Shown one piece after another: positions 27,336 to 36,193 of a DNA stretch of 64,000 bases. The position numbers and the translations under genes were made by a program. Each line of letters opens with the position of its first letter. Position 1 is the first letter of the stretch. Below the pieces are notes generated by a model. That model did no database searches, was not told where the DNA came from, and worked only from the letters and a program-made list of their open reading frames with translations. Origin of the DNA: Shewanella cyperi (GTDB taxonomy: Bacteria; Pseudomonadota; Gammaproteobacteria; Enterobacterales; Shewanellaceae); the NCBI RefSeq assembly GCF_017354985.1, contig NZ_CP071501.1, forward strand, positions 3,077,001 through 3,141,000. Reading direction: 5' to 3'.

Positions 27336-28397
27336 ATGACCAGTAAACGGATTGTATTGGTGTTTCTTGCCCTCCTCCTTCCCTTCAGCCTGCTGATTGG
27401 TTATTGGCTGCATCTGCTGGCCGAAGATCGCTTCGACAAGGATTTTCTCCATCTCCGTCAACAACAAAGCCTGGGGATCCGCCTTGGCAATGAAGCGCTG
27501 AAGGAAGACTTTGAAGCCCTGTTCCGGGATGTGGCTTACCTGGCAGCCCTGGCTCCCATCCACGATGCCTTGAATGACGATGCTGAGGCGGCCCGGGAAC
27601 AACTGGCGAAGCAACTGGCCGAATTTGTTGCCCATAAACCTATCTACAGTCAGCTCAGATTGCTGGATGCCTCCGGTATGGAACGGGTAAGGGTAAACCT
27701 GACGGATACGGGGATAAGCATCACCCCTCAGCCACAACTGCAGAACAAAGCCGATCGCTACTATGTGCAGGAAACCCTGAGGTTAGCCCCCGGCCACATC
27801 TACGTGTCACCCATAGATCTCAATATGGAGCGGGGCAAGGTCAGCACCCCTTTTGAACCCATGGTGCGGCTGTCGACGCCGATTTTTGCAGGGGATCAAC
27901 TCAAGGGCATGTTGATCCTCAATTACCGCGCCGCCCTGCTGCTGCAATATTTCCGCGATGCCACCCGCGAAGTTCCCGGTGAGGTGATGTTGCTCAATAC
28001 CGACGGCTTTTGGATTGTGGCACCGGATCCCGACAAGGAGTGGGGCTTTATGCGCAACCGCAGCGATCTGACCCTGGCCCAGAGCCAGCCGGATATCTGG
28101 AGTCGGATCCGCAACACCAACAAGGGGCAGGTATCACTGACTTCGGGTCTGTGGACCTGGGAAAGCCAGTTTCTTATCTACAGTGATTTCGCAGCCAATT
28201 TACATGCGCCGACGGGGCAAACGCCGATGATTTTTGATCAAAACATCTGGAAAACCGTCACCCTGGTGCCCAAAACACAGCTGGATGACATAAAGCAGGA
28301 GAGCAGAAGCCAGCTGTTTCGGTTGGGATTGGTATTGTTACTCGCCTGGAGCGGCCTGGCCCTGGCTTTCTGTCACAGTAAATGGCAGAAAGCCTGA
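27336..28397 (+). CDS. Periplasmic double-Cache-like sensor protein without output domain
   Basis: This 353-residue protein has a TM segment at residues 5-25, a large periplasmic region of about 300 residues and a second TM near the end (LFRLGLVLLLAWSGLALAF), then only seven residues. The periplasmic part looks like a Cache/PDC sensor: YYVQETLRLAPGHIYVSPIDLNMERG followed by RLSTPIFAGDQLKGMLILNY and a second lobe. No HAMP, kinase or GGDEF domain follows. It may pair with a separate output protein, or be a truncated receptor; the gene ends cleanly. I chose the second ATG, AGGGA lying five bases upstream. Confidence 0.75.
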   Translation: MTSKRIVLVFLALLLPFSLLIGYWLHLLAEDRFDKDFLHLRQQQSLGIRLGNEALKEDFEALFRDVAYLAALAPIHDALNDDAEAAREQLAKQLAEFVAHKPIYSQLRLLDASGMERVRVNLTDTGISITPQPQLQNKADRYYVQETLRLAPGHIYVSPIDLNMERGKVSTPFEPMVRLSTPIFAGDQLKGMLILNYRAALLLQYFRDATREVPGEVMLLNTDGFWIVAPDPDKEWGFMRNRSDLTLAQSQPDIWSRIRNTNKGQVSLTSGLWTWESQFLIYSDFAANLHAPTGQTPMIFDQNIWKTVTLVPKTQLDDIKQESRSQLFRLGLVLLLAWSGLALAFCHSKWQKA

Positions 28398-28413
28398 CGG
28401 GCGCGAACAGACC

Positions 28414-29154
28414 TTATTGCAGCAGCCAGGCTGCCAGATTCTGCGCCAAACGCAGATTGTCTCCCTTCAAAAACGCATTCTGAAACATGGCATCATCGCC
28501 AAATACCGCCAGCTTGCCGGCGCCCACCTTGCCGGCAACCACCAGGGGCCAGGCATCCCGGGGTTCATCGGCATCGGCCATCTGATTGCGATTCAAATCA
28601 ATCCAGGCGCTGTCGGAAGTGAAGGCCAGATCCATGAGTCCCTCGGCCTGGGCCTTGATGGCCCAGACGCCATAAAAGCCCACCTTATTCACACCGGCAA
28701 ACAAGGGATGCTCCCTGTCAATGCGGGCCGCGGCAAAATCCTGGGAATTTTCGCCGAGCAAATGCTGCTGCTCACGAATGGCGGCATTGGTCACGGCGAC
28801 GCCGAAGCGGTTCAGCAATTCACCGTTCAACGGCCCCACGTGCAGCATGACAGCCAAACGGCCACCTTGCTCCACAAAGGCTTTAATGGCAGCCAGCTCC
28901 GCCTCGCTATAGGGGTCGAAGGCACCGGAGATCACCAGCACCCTGGCATCCGCCAGTGCCGCCTTATCCAGCACACCTTTGTGGCTAACCAGCTCCTGGG
29001 CACCGAATTGTTCCCCCAGGCCCGACAGCCCCAGCGGCAAGCGCTGGGCCAGGGTAAACTGCTGCCCATGGCCTTCGTCAAACACCACCTTGGCGGCATG
29101 GGCACAGGGCGCCAGCAGCCCCAGCAGTGCGGCGGCAATCCAGCCTTTGTTCAT
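28414..29154 (-). CDS. DUF4350-like exported protein
   Basis: This 246-residue protein has a signal peptide (MNKGWIAAALLGLLAPCAHA). The mature part begins VVFDEGHGQQFTL and contains VLVISGAFDPYSEAELAAIKAFVEQGGRLAV, the class-I-glutamine-amidotransferase-like pattern found in DUF4350. It probably binds or senses something in the periplasm; no catalytic residues can be named. The ATG at 29154 has GGGGAT five bases upstream. It converges with the Cache protein gene, with only 16 bases between stops. Confidence 0.7.
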   Translation of the reverse strand: MNKGWIAAALLGLLAPCAHAAKVVFDEGHGQQFTLAQRLPLGLSGLGEQFGAQELVSHKGVLDKAALADARVLVISGAFDPYSEAELAAIKAFVEQGGRLAVMLHVGPLNGELLNRFGVAVTNAAIREQQHLLGENSQDFAAARIDREHPLFAGVNKVGFYGVWAIKAQAEGLMDLAFTSDSAWIDLNRNQMADADEPRDAWPLVVAGKVGAGKLAVFGDDAMFQNAFLKGDNLRLAQNLAAWLLQ

Positions 29155-29272
29155 ATTGATCCCCACTCACGGAAAAACACTTGGAAAGTGCTTCATCATA
29201 GATGGCTGTCACACCCGGGAGCCAAGCAATTCTGCCTTCCGGCGGCAGATAAGCGCCAAAGTGTGATCCGGG

Positions 29273-30679
29273 TCAGCCACGCTTGAGCACGGCAAGGGCA
29301 CTGAGGGCACGTTCCCGGGCATAGCTGTGGTCTATGATGGGCGCGGGGTAAGTCTCGGCAAATAAGTCCGCGGCACGTTTTTCCGGTCTGTGCAGCGCCT
29401 TAAGGGGCCAGCCGGCCAGCTCCGGCAGCCAATGGCGAATAAAGCGAGCTTCGGGGTCGAACCTTTCACTTTGCAGCTGGGGATTGAAGATCCTGAAATA
29501 GGGCTGGGCATCACAGCCGGTACCGGCGGACCACTGCCAGCCACCATTGTTGGCGGCCAGATCGCCATCCACCAGTTGGCGCCGGAAGTAAGCTTCGCCC
29601 CAACGCCAGTCAATCAGCAGATGCTTGGTAAGAAAGCTGGCAGCAAGCATCCGCAGGCGGTTGTGCATCCAGCCAATAGTATTGAGTTGGCGCATGGCGG
29701 CATCGACTATGGGATAACCCGTGCGCCCTTCGCACCAGGCGGCAAATTCTGTTGCATCGTTACGCCAACGTATGCCGTCACCCAGGGCGTTGAAATTCTC
29801 ACCCCGACTGAGACCGGGGTAGGCCTGCAGCAGATGCCGATAGAATTCGCGCCACACCAGTTCCATCAGCCAGCTGCGGCCGGGACTGCCCTCCTCCACC
29901 AGTGCGGCGGGATACGCATCCAGTACCGCGGCCATGCACTGGCGGGGACTGAGCACCCCAAGGGCCAGATAAGGGGACAGGCTGCTGGTTCCCGCCATGG
30001 CCGGGAAGTCACGCTGTTGGCCGTAAGCACCAAGCGCACCGCCGCTAAAGGCTAGCAATCTCTCTCTGGCGGCCACTTCACCGCTTGGCCAATAATCGGA
30101 AGCGCGCTTTTCCACGTCAAGGCGGAAATGCGAGGGCACCAGAGCCGGCCCCAAGGGCTGTGGCGCCGGCAAAGGGCGTATGGCCTGGCGGCTGGCCAAG
30201 GCACACCAGCGGCGGGCGAAGGGCGTAAATACCCGGTACATGGCCCCCGCGTCCGTGGTGACTGTGCCCGGCGGCAACAGGCAGTGGCCCCCAAAGAGGC
30301 GCAGGTCAATGCCCGACGCCAACAGCCCGGCATCACGGCGGCGCTCGTTAAGTTCCACTTCTTCGCTGGCGAACACCTTGCTGATATTGCGCTGCGCCAG
30401 GTATTGCCCAAGGGCGGCGGGCACGGCGGCAAAGTCCGCCACCGTCATCAATTCCAACTCAATGCCCAATGCTGCCAGCGACGCGGCCAGGCAGTTGAGA
30501 TTGCGTTCGATAAAATCCAGCTGCATGGGCCCCACATCATGGGCCTGCCACTGCTTTGGTGTCGCGATATAAAGGGCGTACAGCCTGGCCCCAGTGTCCC
30601 TGGCTTCCTCACAGGCGGCCCACAGGGCTTGGTGATCGCTAACGCGCAGGTCCTGCCGGAACCAGATAAGCAGATTCAT
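29273..30679 (-). CDS. phrB: Deoxyribodipyrimidine photolyase (CPD photolyase)
   Basis: This 468-residue enzyme uses blue light and reduced FAD to split cyclobutane pyrimidine dimers. It starts MNLLIWFRQDLRVSDH (antenna domain). The FAD domain carries TGYPIVDAAMRQL, the signature WMHNRLRMLAASFLTKHLL and DGDLAANNGGWQW with the conserved N-N-G-x-W. The ATG overlaps the stop of the MerR gene (ATGA), which fixes the start at 30679. It is the third gene of the DUF523/DUF1722 - MerR - photolyase unit. Confidence 0.95.
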   Translation of the reverse strand: MNLLIWFRQDLRVSDHQALWAACEEARDTGARLYALYIATPKQWQAHDVGPMQLDFIERNLNCLAASLAALGIELELMTVADFAAVPAALGQYLAQRNISKVFASEEVELNERRRDAGLLASGIDLRLFGGHCLLPPGTVTTDAGAMYRVFTPFARRWCALASRQAIRPLPAPQPLGPALVPSHFRLDVEKRASDYWPSGEVAARERLLAFSGGALGAYGQQRDFPAMAGTSSLSPYLALGVLSPRQCMAAVLDAYPAALVEEGSPGRSWLMELVWREFYRHLLQAYPGLSRGENFNALGDGIRWRNDATEFAAWCEGRTGYPIVDAAMRQLNTIGWMHNRLRMLAASFLTKHLLIDWRWGEAYFRRQLVDGDLAANNGGWQWSAGTGCDAQPYFRIFNPQLQSERFDPEARFIRHWLPELAGWPLKALHRPEKRAADLFAETYPAPIIDHSYARERALSALAVLKRG

Positions 30680-31524
30680 GATTCGGCTCTCAGGCGCCCG
30701 AACCATTGCTCCACCTCGGCCTCATCCAGTTGCGTCACCTCTTCGATAGCCTCCGGACTGACACAAGTCATGCCCATCTGTTGGCAAAGGCTCAGCACTG
30801 AAGCAAGCTCAGCTTTCTGACGGTACGGACCGGGCAATAACAGCATATGTCCGCAGGCTATTCTGTCCTGTAACAATGCCAGCTGCGCGGTGTCGGCATC
30901 GGGCAAGGCAAAAAATAACACCCGAAAGCCCGACTGATTCAGAGTCAGCCGCCACAGGGTCACCAGCCAGCGCGGCTGCGGTCCTGTTGCCAGCAACAGC
31001 AAACGGGGGGCTTTGGGGGGCAAATGCTGCTGCATCAGAGTACAGTGCCTGAGCAACTCCTGCTCCAGCCAATCCCCCAGCAAACCACCGTCCTGACGCT
31101 CGGCCAGGAGTAACTCAAGCCGCCTCAGCCAAGGCTGTAACAGTTGACGCCTCAGGACACCAAAGGGATACAAGCGCTGCGCGTCGTCCAGCAGACGTTG
31201 CAATCCGTCGCTGTCGAGCCGGATGACCGCCTGCTCCAGGCTGCTGCTGAGTTGCTGCCATTCATCGCCAAATTCGGGCCGCGCACTGCTATCCGACAGC
31301 AAGGGCTTGATTTTGCTGATGGCGACCCCTTTATCGAGCCAGGCCAGTATTTCCCGTACCCGGTCAAGATGGTCCTGGGTATAGAGTCTGTGGCCCTTGG
31401 GAGTGCGCAGGGGCACCACCAGACCATAACGCCTTTGCCAGGCTCTCAGGGTCACGGGGTTGACGCCGCACAGAGTGGCCACCTCGCCGATACTGTAAAG
31501 GGGTTGATCCAATTCAGAGTCCAT
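30676..31524 (-). CDS. MerR-family regulator (MlrA/LitR-like)
   Basis: The 282-residue protein has an N-terminal MerR helix-turn-helix (YSIGEVATLCGVNPVTLRAWQRRYGL, wing RTPKGHRLYT) and a C-terminal helical plus alpha/beta region resembling the cobalamin-binding half of LitR/CarH. The D-x-H-x-x-G cobalamin motif is absent: the site reads LATGPQPRW. This is more like E. coli MlrA or B12-independent LitR proteins. It is co-encoded with photolyase, the classic LitR target, and TGTACA sites lie upstream of the operon. Autoregulation and light or stress control are inferred. Confidence 0.85.
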   Translation of the reverse strand: MDSELDQPLYSIGEVATLCGVNPVTLRAWQRRYGLVVPLRTPKGHRLYTQDHLDRVREILAWLDKGVAISKIKPLLSDSSARPEFGDEWQQLSSSLEQAVIRLDSDGLQRLLDDAQRLYPFGVLRRQLLQPWLRRLELLLAERQDGGLLGDWLEQELLRHCTLMQQHLPPKAPRLLLLATGPQPRWLVTLWRLTLNQSGFRVLFFALPDADTAQLALLQDRIACGHMLLLPGPYRQKAELASVLSLCQQMGMTCVSPEAIEEVTQLDEAEVEQWFGRLRAES

Positions 31525-32464
31525 AACGCAGTTTAAGCTCCTGGGGATGGGGATTGAGATAGACCTGGGACGCTATGTAGTCATCAGGATGTTGCCGTAA
31601 ATGGTGCTTGATCAGGGTTAAAGGCACAAGCAAAGGCTGCATCCCCAGGCGATAAGCACTGATGGCTTCACACAATTCCTGCTTTTCTTCGCCGTCAAGC
31701 CTGTGCTTGAAATAGCCCTGGATGTGCTCAAGGGCACAGCTGTGATTGCGGCGGCTGGCGGGTTGTGCCAGGGCAGCCATAAAGCCCTGCAGATAGGCCT
31801 CGGCCAAGGCCGGCAATGGCAGGTCCGAGTGGGCCAACATGGGACCCAATTGGCGATAAATAGCCGGGTTGTGGGCCAGCAGGAGGTATTTGTAACGGGC
31901 ATGGAACGCCATCAGTGCGGCGCGGGTCACTCCCTCTGCCTGCAAACACTGCCATTTATGAAAGGCGAACACCCGGGTAATGAAGTTTTCCCTGAGCAGA
32001 GGGTCATGCAAGCGCCCCTCTTCTTCTATCGGCAGCTGTGGCCAACGGCCCTTTAAAGCCGCAGCGAAAATGCCTGTGCCTTCTTTGGCGCCTTGATTGG
32101 TGTCGGCCTTATAGACCTTGACCCGCTCCATGCCACAGGAGGGCGACTTGCCGCACAGGATATAACCACTGATGAAATCCAGTCTTTCGACCTGACGTTC
32201 ACTGAAATCCCGGAGCTTGTCGGTCACATCCATGTTTGCATTGCGGATCCGTATCTCACCTCGATCACGCACCAGACGCAGGCTTTGACGCGGCGCCCCT
32301 AAACCTATGGCCATCTCCGGGCATATTTCGACAAAGTCAAACTGCTTACCCAGTTCATTGTCGCAATAGCTTGATCTTTTATGGCCACCATCAAAACGCA
32401 CCTGCTGACCCAACAAACAGGCACTGATACCAACCTGAATACGCTGCGGATTAAACTTGTACAT
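31514..32464 (-). CDS. DUF523-DUF1722 protein (YbgA-like)
   Basis: This 316-residue fusion has residues about 8-150 as DUF523 (VGISACLLGQQVRFDGGHK, SGYILCGKSPSCG with conserved cysteines) and about 175-310 as DUF1722 (KWQCLQAEGVTRAALMAFHARYKYLLLAHN). In E. coli the YbgA DUF1722 gene is also directly upstream of photolyase, so a link with DNA repair is expected, though the activity is unknown. GGAG lies eight bases before the ATG. It overlaps the following MerR gene by eleven bases and is the first gene of the operon. Confidence 0.88.
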   Translation of the reverse strand: MYKFNPQRIQVGISACLLGQQVRFDGGHKRSSYCDNELGKQFDFVEICPEMAIGLGAPRQSLRLVRDRGEIRIRNANMDVTDKLRDFSERQVERLDFISGYILCGKSPSCGMERVKVYKADTNQGAKEGTGIFAAALKGRWPQLPIEEEGRLHDPLLRENFITRVFAFHKWQCLQAEGVTRAALMAFHARYKYLLLAHNPAIYRQLGPMLAHSDLPLPALAEAYLQGFMAALAQPASRRNHSCALEHIQGYFKHRLDGEEKQELCEAISAYRLGMQPLLVPLTLIKHHLRQHPDDYIASQVYLNPHPQELKLRYGL

Positions 32465-32533
32465 AGTGATACTCCTTGTATAGGTATTGTGAGTATGACA
32501 CACAAACCTGTACATGAGTAGTATTTTTGTACA
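32458..32533 (-). promoter_or_regulatory. TGTACA operators upstream of the photolyase operon
   Basis: TGTACA occurs at 32528-32533 and 32509-32514 with 13 bases between, and again at 32458-32463 across the start codon. The first pair, in the context TTGTACA-N13-TGTACA, resembles the MlrA target in E. coli and the LitR targets of other bacteria. Its position 45-70 bases before the operon fits regulation by the MerR protein encoded inside it. Confidence 0.5.
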
Positions 32534-32550
32534 ACCAATAAAAGTGTCAC

Positions 32551-33771
32551 TCAGTGCAGCATGCCCGGCTGTGACTGCGCATGCAGATGCACGACCTTCT
32601 GATGTGCATCGAGCCAGCGCATAATCTCCTGGCAAGGCTTGGGACGACAGATAAGAAAACCCTGAATAATGATGTTGGGGTATTGCTCCAGATAGGCATA
32701 GTCGCGGGGATCTTCCACCCCTTCGGCCACCACAGCTACGCCAAGACGCGCACCAATCTCCACCAAGGACTTGAGAATGGTTTGGGCCAGGGCATCCATG
32801 TGAATGCCGCGCACCAGACTCATATCCAGCTTGAGTTCACTGATGGGCAAGCGGCACAGTTGGGTCAGGTTGGTATAGCCGGTACCGAAATCATCTATGG
32901 CTACCCCTACGCTGTGCAGCCTGAGACGGCTGATACTGGCGTGTTGGCTGTGCTGATCCAGCGCCTGGTTTTCGGTGATCTCAACCGTCAAACGGCTGAT
33001 ATCCAGCTCATAGGCATCACAGTATTCCAGCAGCTTGGCCGGCCAACCGTTGCTGGCCAATTGCTTGGGTGTGAGATTGATGGACAGACGACTGTGCTGG
33101 CATTCGGGATGCCGTCCAATCTCCAACCATTCGCGCATCGCGCAGTTGATCAACTTTTCGCTGATGGCATTGAGCAAGCCATGCTGCTCGGCCATATCGA
33201 TAAAAGCATCCGGCCCCACCAGTTGCAAATGGTCACCGTCCTGCAACCGGCACAGCACTTCAAAACCTTCGATACGTCCCTTGGAATCCACCTGGGCCTG
33301 ATAATAGGGCACCACCTTGTCATCCTGGATGGCCTGACGAATTTGCTCTGCCGACAACCTGGATGTAGGCCTGCCCAGATCCGGCGCCATCATCATCAGG
33401 CGTTCGATACAGATCTGCAATTGTGTCTGGCACACGGGTTTGGTCAGCGCCCCCAGCAGGCGCAGGCGGGAATTAATCACCACCTGGGAGGCGGCTTCTA
33501 TGATGCGACTCTCCATGCCGGAAGCTATAATGACACCGCCGCGAAAACCGATGCGGCTCAGGCGCGACAGCAGCTCTATGCCATCCATGCCCGGCATGTG
33601 CAGATCCACCACCAGAATATGATAATGATCCCGGTATTTGGTCAGCAGCCGCAACGCCGCCAGACCATCACGGCAATATTCCACCTGGTCAACGTCCAGT
33701 TCGGAAAAATAACGGCTGAGGAGTTGGCAGGTACTCAGGGAGTCATCGATGATAAGCACGTTCAGCGTCAT
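32551..33771 (-). CDS. Response regulator with EAL domain (c-di-GMP phosphodiesterase)
   Basis: This 406-residue protein has an N-terminal receiver (IIDDSLSTCQLL; phosphoacceptor Asp in LVVDLHMPGMDG; Lys in ALTKPV) and a C-terminal EAL domain. The EAL motif reads EVL (GFEVLCRL), but the other catalytic pieces are present: INLTP, VEITEN, DDFGTGY, LKLDMS, EGVED and IQGF. Phosphodiesterase activity is therefore likely. No histidine kinase is adjacent. It is transcribed separately from the photolyase operon, whose promoter lies just beyond its 3' end. Confidence 0.9.
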   Translation of the reverse strand: MTLNVLIIDDSLSTCQLLSRYFSELDVDQVEYCRDGLAALRLLTKYRDHYHILVVDLHMPGMDGIELLSRLSRIGFRGGVIIASGMESRIIEAASQVVINSRLRLLGALTKPVCQTQLQICIERLMMMAPDLGRPTSRLSAEQIRQAIQDDKVVPYYQAQVDSKGRIEGFEVLCRLQDGDHLQLVGPDAFIDMAEQHGLLNAISEKLINCAMREWLEIGRHPECQHSRLSINLTPKQLASNGWPAKLLEYCDAYELDISRLTVEITENQALDQHSQHASISRLRLHSVGVAIDDFGTGYTNLTQLCRLPISELKLDMSLVRGIHMDALAQTILKSLVEIGARLGVAVVAEGVEDPRDYAYLEQYPNIIIQGFLICRPKPCQEIMRWLDAHQKVVHLHAQSQPGMLH

Positions 33772-33961
33772 ATTGCATCTCCTTTGCCATTCAGGTCACA
33801 CAGTGCTGTGGTACCGGTACATCCCTGAATTCATGCTGTATAGGCTTGGTAATTAAGCCTAGTTCAGCAAAGGATCAAGTCAAACCAGAGCAAGCAAAAA
33901 GCCCAATCATGCTTTAATGCATATCCGCGGTATTTTTTCGGGAACTGGCGGAAAAATCTGC

Positions 33962-34006
33962 TATACTCCGCGCCCGCTTTAAGGCAAACGACCGCTGTCG
34001 TCTGCC
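33962..34006 (+). promoter_or_regulatory. Promoter -10 and 5'-UTR hairpin before the DEAD-box helicase
   Basis: TATACT at 33962-33967 fits a sigma-70 -10 element. About 20 bases later GGCA-A-ACGAC (33983-33992) pairs with GTCGT-C-TGCC (33997-34006) around CGCT, a stable hairpin at the start of the leader. It could be a target of the helicase itself or of cold control; unproven. Confidence 0.45.
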
Positions 34007-34042
34007 GGCGACGAGAGTGTTAAGCCAATGCCAGGAAATATC

Positions 34043-35341
34043 ATGAGATTTGAATCCTTCAGTTTTGCCCCCGAGATTTTGCGCGCCATCGCAGACTGTG
34101 GTTACCAGACCATGACCCCAATCCAGCGCCAGGCCATACCTCCCGTGCGCCGCGGTCAGGACGTGCTCGCCAGCGCCCAGACAGGTACGGGTAAAACCGC
34201 AGCCTTTGCATTGCCGATACTGCAGCGCCTGTTGGACAATCCCAAGCCGTTGGAACCCACCAAGAGCCGGGCACTGATCATGACCCCCACCCGCGAACTG
34301 GCGGAGCAAATAGCGGTCAACCTCAATGCCTATGGCAAGTACATGAACCTGACAGTGCTGACCCTGTTTGGTGGCGGCAAGGCAGATATCCAGGCGCAAA
34401 AACTGCGCCGCGGCACCGACATCATAGTGGCGACGCCGGGACGTTTGCTAGAGCACCTACTGGCCGGCAACCTGACCCTGTCCGACATTGAAGTGCTGGT
34501 GTTTGATGAGGCCGACCGCATGCTGGACATGGGCTTCCTTAATGACATCAACAAGATACTGCAAGCGGTAAACAAGCAGCGTCAGAATCTGATGTTCTCT
34601 GCCACCTTCTCGGGTCCGGTGCGTCGCCTGGCCGATGAGATAATGAACAAGCCCAAGGTGATCAGTGCCGATCGCCAGAACACCACGGCCGTGACCGTCA
34701 GCCAGGTGGTGTATCCGGTGGAGCAGCGCCGCAAGCGCGAACTCTTGTCCGAGCTTATCGGCCGCAAGAACTGGCAGCGGGTGCTGGTGTTTTCCGCCAC
34801 CCGTGAAGATGCCGACCAACTGACCGCAGAGCTGAATCTCGATGGCATCACAGCCGCCGTGGTACACAGCGAAAAGGCCCAGGGCAGCCGTCGCCGCGCG
34901 CTGCGGGAATTTATTGAAGGCAAGATCCGGGTGCTGGTGTCCACCGAAGTGGCGGCCCGCGGCCTGGATATTCCGGATCTGGAATACGTGGTCAACTATG
35001 ACCTGCCCTTCCTGCCGGAAGACTATGTGCATCGCATAGGTCGCACCGGGCGTGCCGGCAAGAGCGGTGTGGCCATTTCCTTTGTCAGCCGCGAAGAAGA
35101 GCGCACCCTGTCGGACATAGAAAAGCTGATTGGCCAGAAGCTCAAACGCATCATGGTGCCCGGCTACGAGGTCAGCAACCGGGATCTGCTGCTCAAGCAG
35201 CTGCAAAAACGCCGCAGCTTTGCCAAGAAGAAAGAGCGCGATGACAACGCCGCCGCCCAAATCGTCGCGGAGAAGAGCATGGCCGGCCGCAGGGTCAAGG
35301 TTAAGGTTGGCTCCCAGGGCAACACCAAGAAAATCAAGTAA
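34043..35341 (+). CDS. ATP-dependent DEAD-box RNA helicase (RhlE-like)
   Basis: This 432-residue helicase starts MRFESFSFAPEILRA with the Q-motif (YQTMTPIQRQAIP), then ASAQTGTGKTAAF (motif I), PTRELAEQ (Ia), ATPGR, VFDEADRMLD (II), MFSATF (III), STEVAARGLDI (V) and YVHRIGRTGRAG (VI). The C-terminus is a basic tail (RSFAKKKER) typical of RhlE/SrmB-like RNA helicases in ribosome assembly or RNA decay. The second ATG (34043) is preferred because AGGA lies six bases before it. A leader hairpin precedes the gene and a strong terminator follows. Confidence 0.92.
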   Translation: MRFESFSFAPEILRAIADCGYQTMTPIQRQAIPPVRRGQDVLASAQTGTGKTAAFALPILQRLLDNPKPLEPTKSRALIMTPTRELAEQIAVNLNAYGKYMNLTVLTLFGGGKADIQAQKLRRGTDIIVATPGRLLEHLLAGNLTLSDIEVLVFDEADRMLDMGFLNDINKILQAVNKQRQNLMFSATFSGPVRRLADEIMNKPKVISADRQNTTAVTVSQVVYPVEQRRKRELLSELIGRKNWQRVLVFSATREDADQLTAELNLDGITAAVVHSEKAQGSRRRALREFIEGKIRVLVSTEVAARGLDIPDLEYVVNYDLPFLPEDYVHRIGRTGRAGKSGVAISFVSREEERTLSDIEKLIGQKLKRIMVPGYEVSNRDLLLKQLQKRRSFAKKKERDDNAAAQIVAEKSMAGRRVKVKVGSQGNTKKIK

Positions 35342-35392
35342 GCTACTGACCCAAACAAGCTGCCGACTCAAGCACGCTACAGACATAGAAAC

Positions 35393-35417
35393 AGCCGCCC
35401 CCAGGGCGGCTTTTTTA
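35393..35417 (+). terminator. Terminator after the DEAD-box helicase gene
   Basis: AGCCGCCC (35393-35400) pairs with GGGCGGCT (35404-35411), followed by TTTTTT. Confidence 0.85.
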
Positions 35418-35517
35418 TTCAAGCCGCTGAGGCATCAAAGCCTGAAGATGGACAGTGCCCATGACCCTGCCTACAATGGGCGCCGTTTCCATCCCAGGCC
35501 CCGAGGCAAAGTCCAAT

Positions 35518-36147
35518 ATGCAAATCAGCTATAACCAGGCCATTTTGGCCCTCGCTCGCGACGGTCTGGCCGCACTGGCCGCCTCCAGTGCCATAGGTCC
35601 CAAGGCCACAGAGGCACAGAAAAGCCATTTCCTGTGTAATTTCATGGCCACAGCCCTCAAGGAAAAGCGTTATCCCAAGTTGATAGCCAATGAGCTGACC
35701 TTATGGGTGCGCCAGGGCCGCAGCCTGGGTGCCAATGCCGGTCTGCGCCAGTTGCTTGAAGGCATCAGCCAGCAGTACGGTCAGATTAGCGACATCAGCA
35801 CAGGTCTGGGTCACAGATTGGAACAATTGCTGGCCAGGGCCAAAGAGCAGGGCTTTCTGGTTTTTACCGACACAGTTATCGACGGCAAGCTCAGGCTCGA
35901 TGCCGATGGCGTGCCCAGCATAGTCATCAGCCATGATGCTTACTGTAGCCAGCTCAAGGACGGCGAACTTCTGGGCCCGCTGACCCTCTATGTTCGCGCC
36001 GATGAAGGGCTTTTGGCACAAATGGCCCTGGACTGTGGTCTGTTGCTGAGCGCAGGGGATAAAAAGGCCTCCCTTATAAAACACCATAAGAGCTACCGTC
36101 TTTTTCCACGAAATCAGTTACCTTGTCTGGCACTGCTGACAAAGTAA
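35518..36147 (+). CDS. DUF2913 family protein
   Basis: This 209-residue soluble protein starts MQISYNQAILALARDGLAAL and contains KSHFLCNFMATALKEKRYPKLI and SLGANAGLRQLLEGI, matching the DUF2913 family of Vibrio and Shewanella as I recall it. The function of the family is unknown. A longer form starting at 35455 lacks a ribosome site; GAGG lies about ten bases before the ATG used here. No partner gene is evident. Confidence 0.75.
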   Translation: MQISYNQAILALARDGLAALAASSAIGPKATEAQKSHFLCNFMATALKEKRYPKLIANELTLWVRQGRSLGANAGLRQLLEGISQQYGQISDISTGLGHRLEQLLARAKEQGFLVFTDTVIDGKLRLDADGVPSIVISHDAYCSQLKDGELLGPLTLYVRADEGLLAQMALDCGLLLSAGDKKASLIKHHKSYRLFPRNQLPCLALLTK

Positions 36148-36193
36148 CCAAAATTGGTTACTGTGTTGCCCAGGGAACGTTGTGGAGTGCAAC

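Noticed and set aside
30676..31524. B12-dependent light sensor of the CarH type
   Set aside because: The D-x-H-x-x-G cobalamin-binding motif is not present in the C-terminal half.
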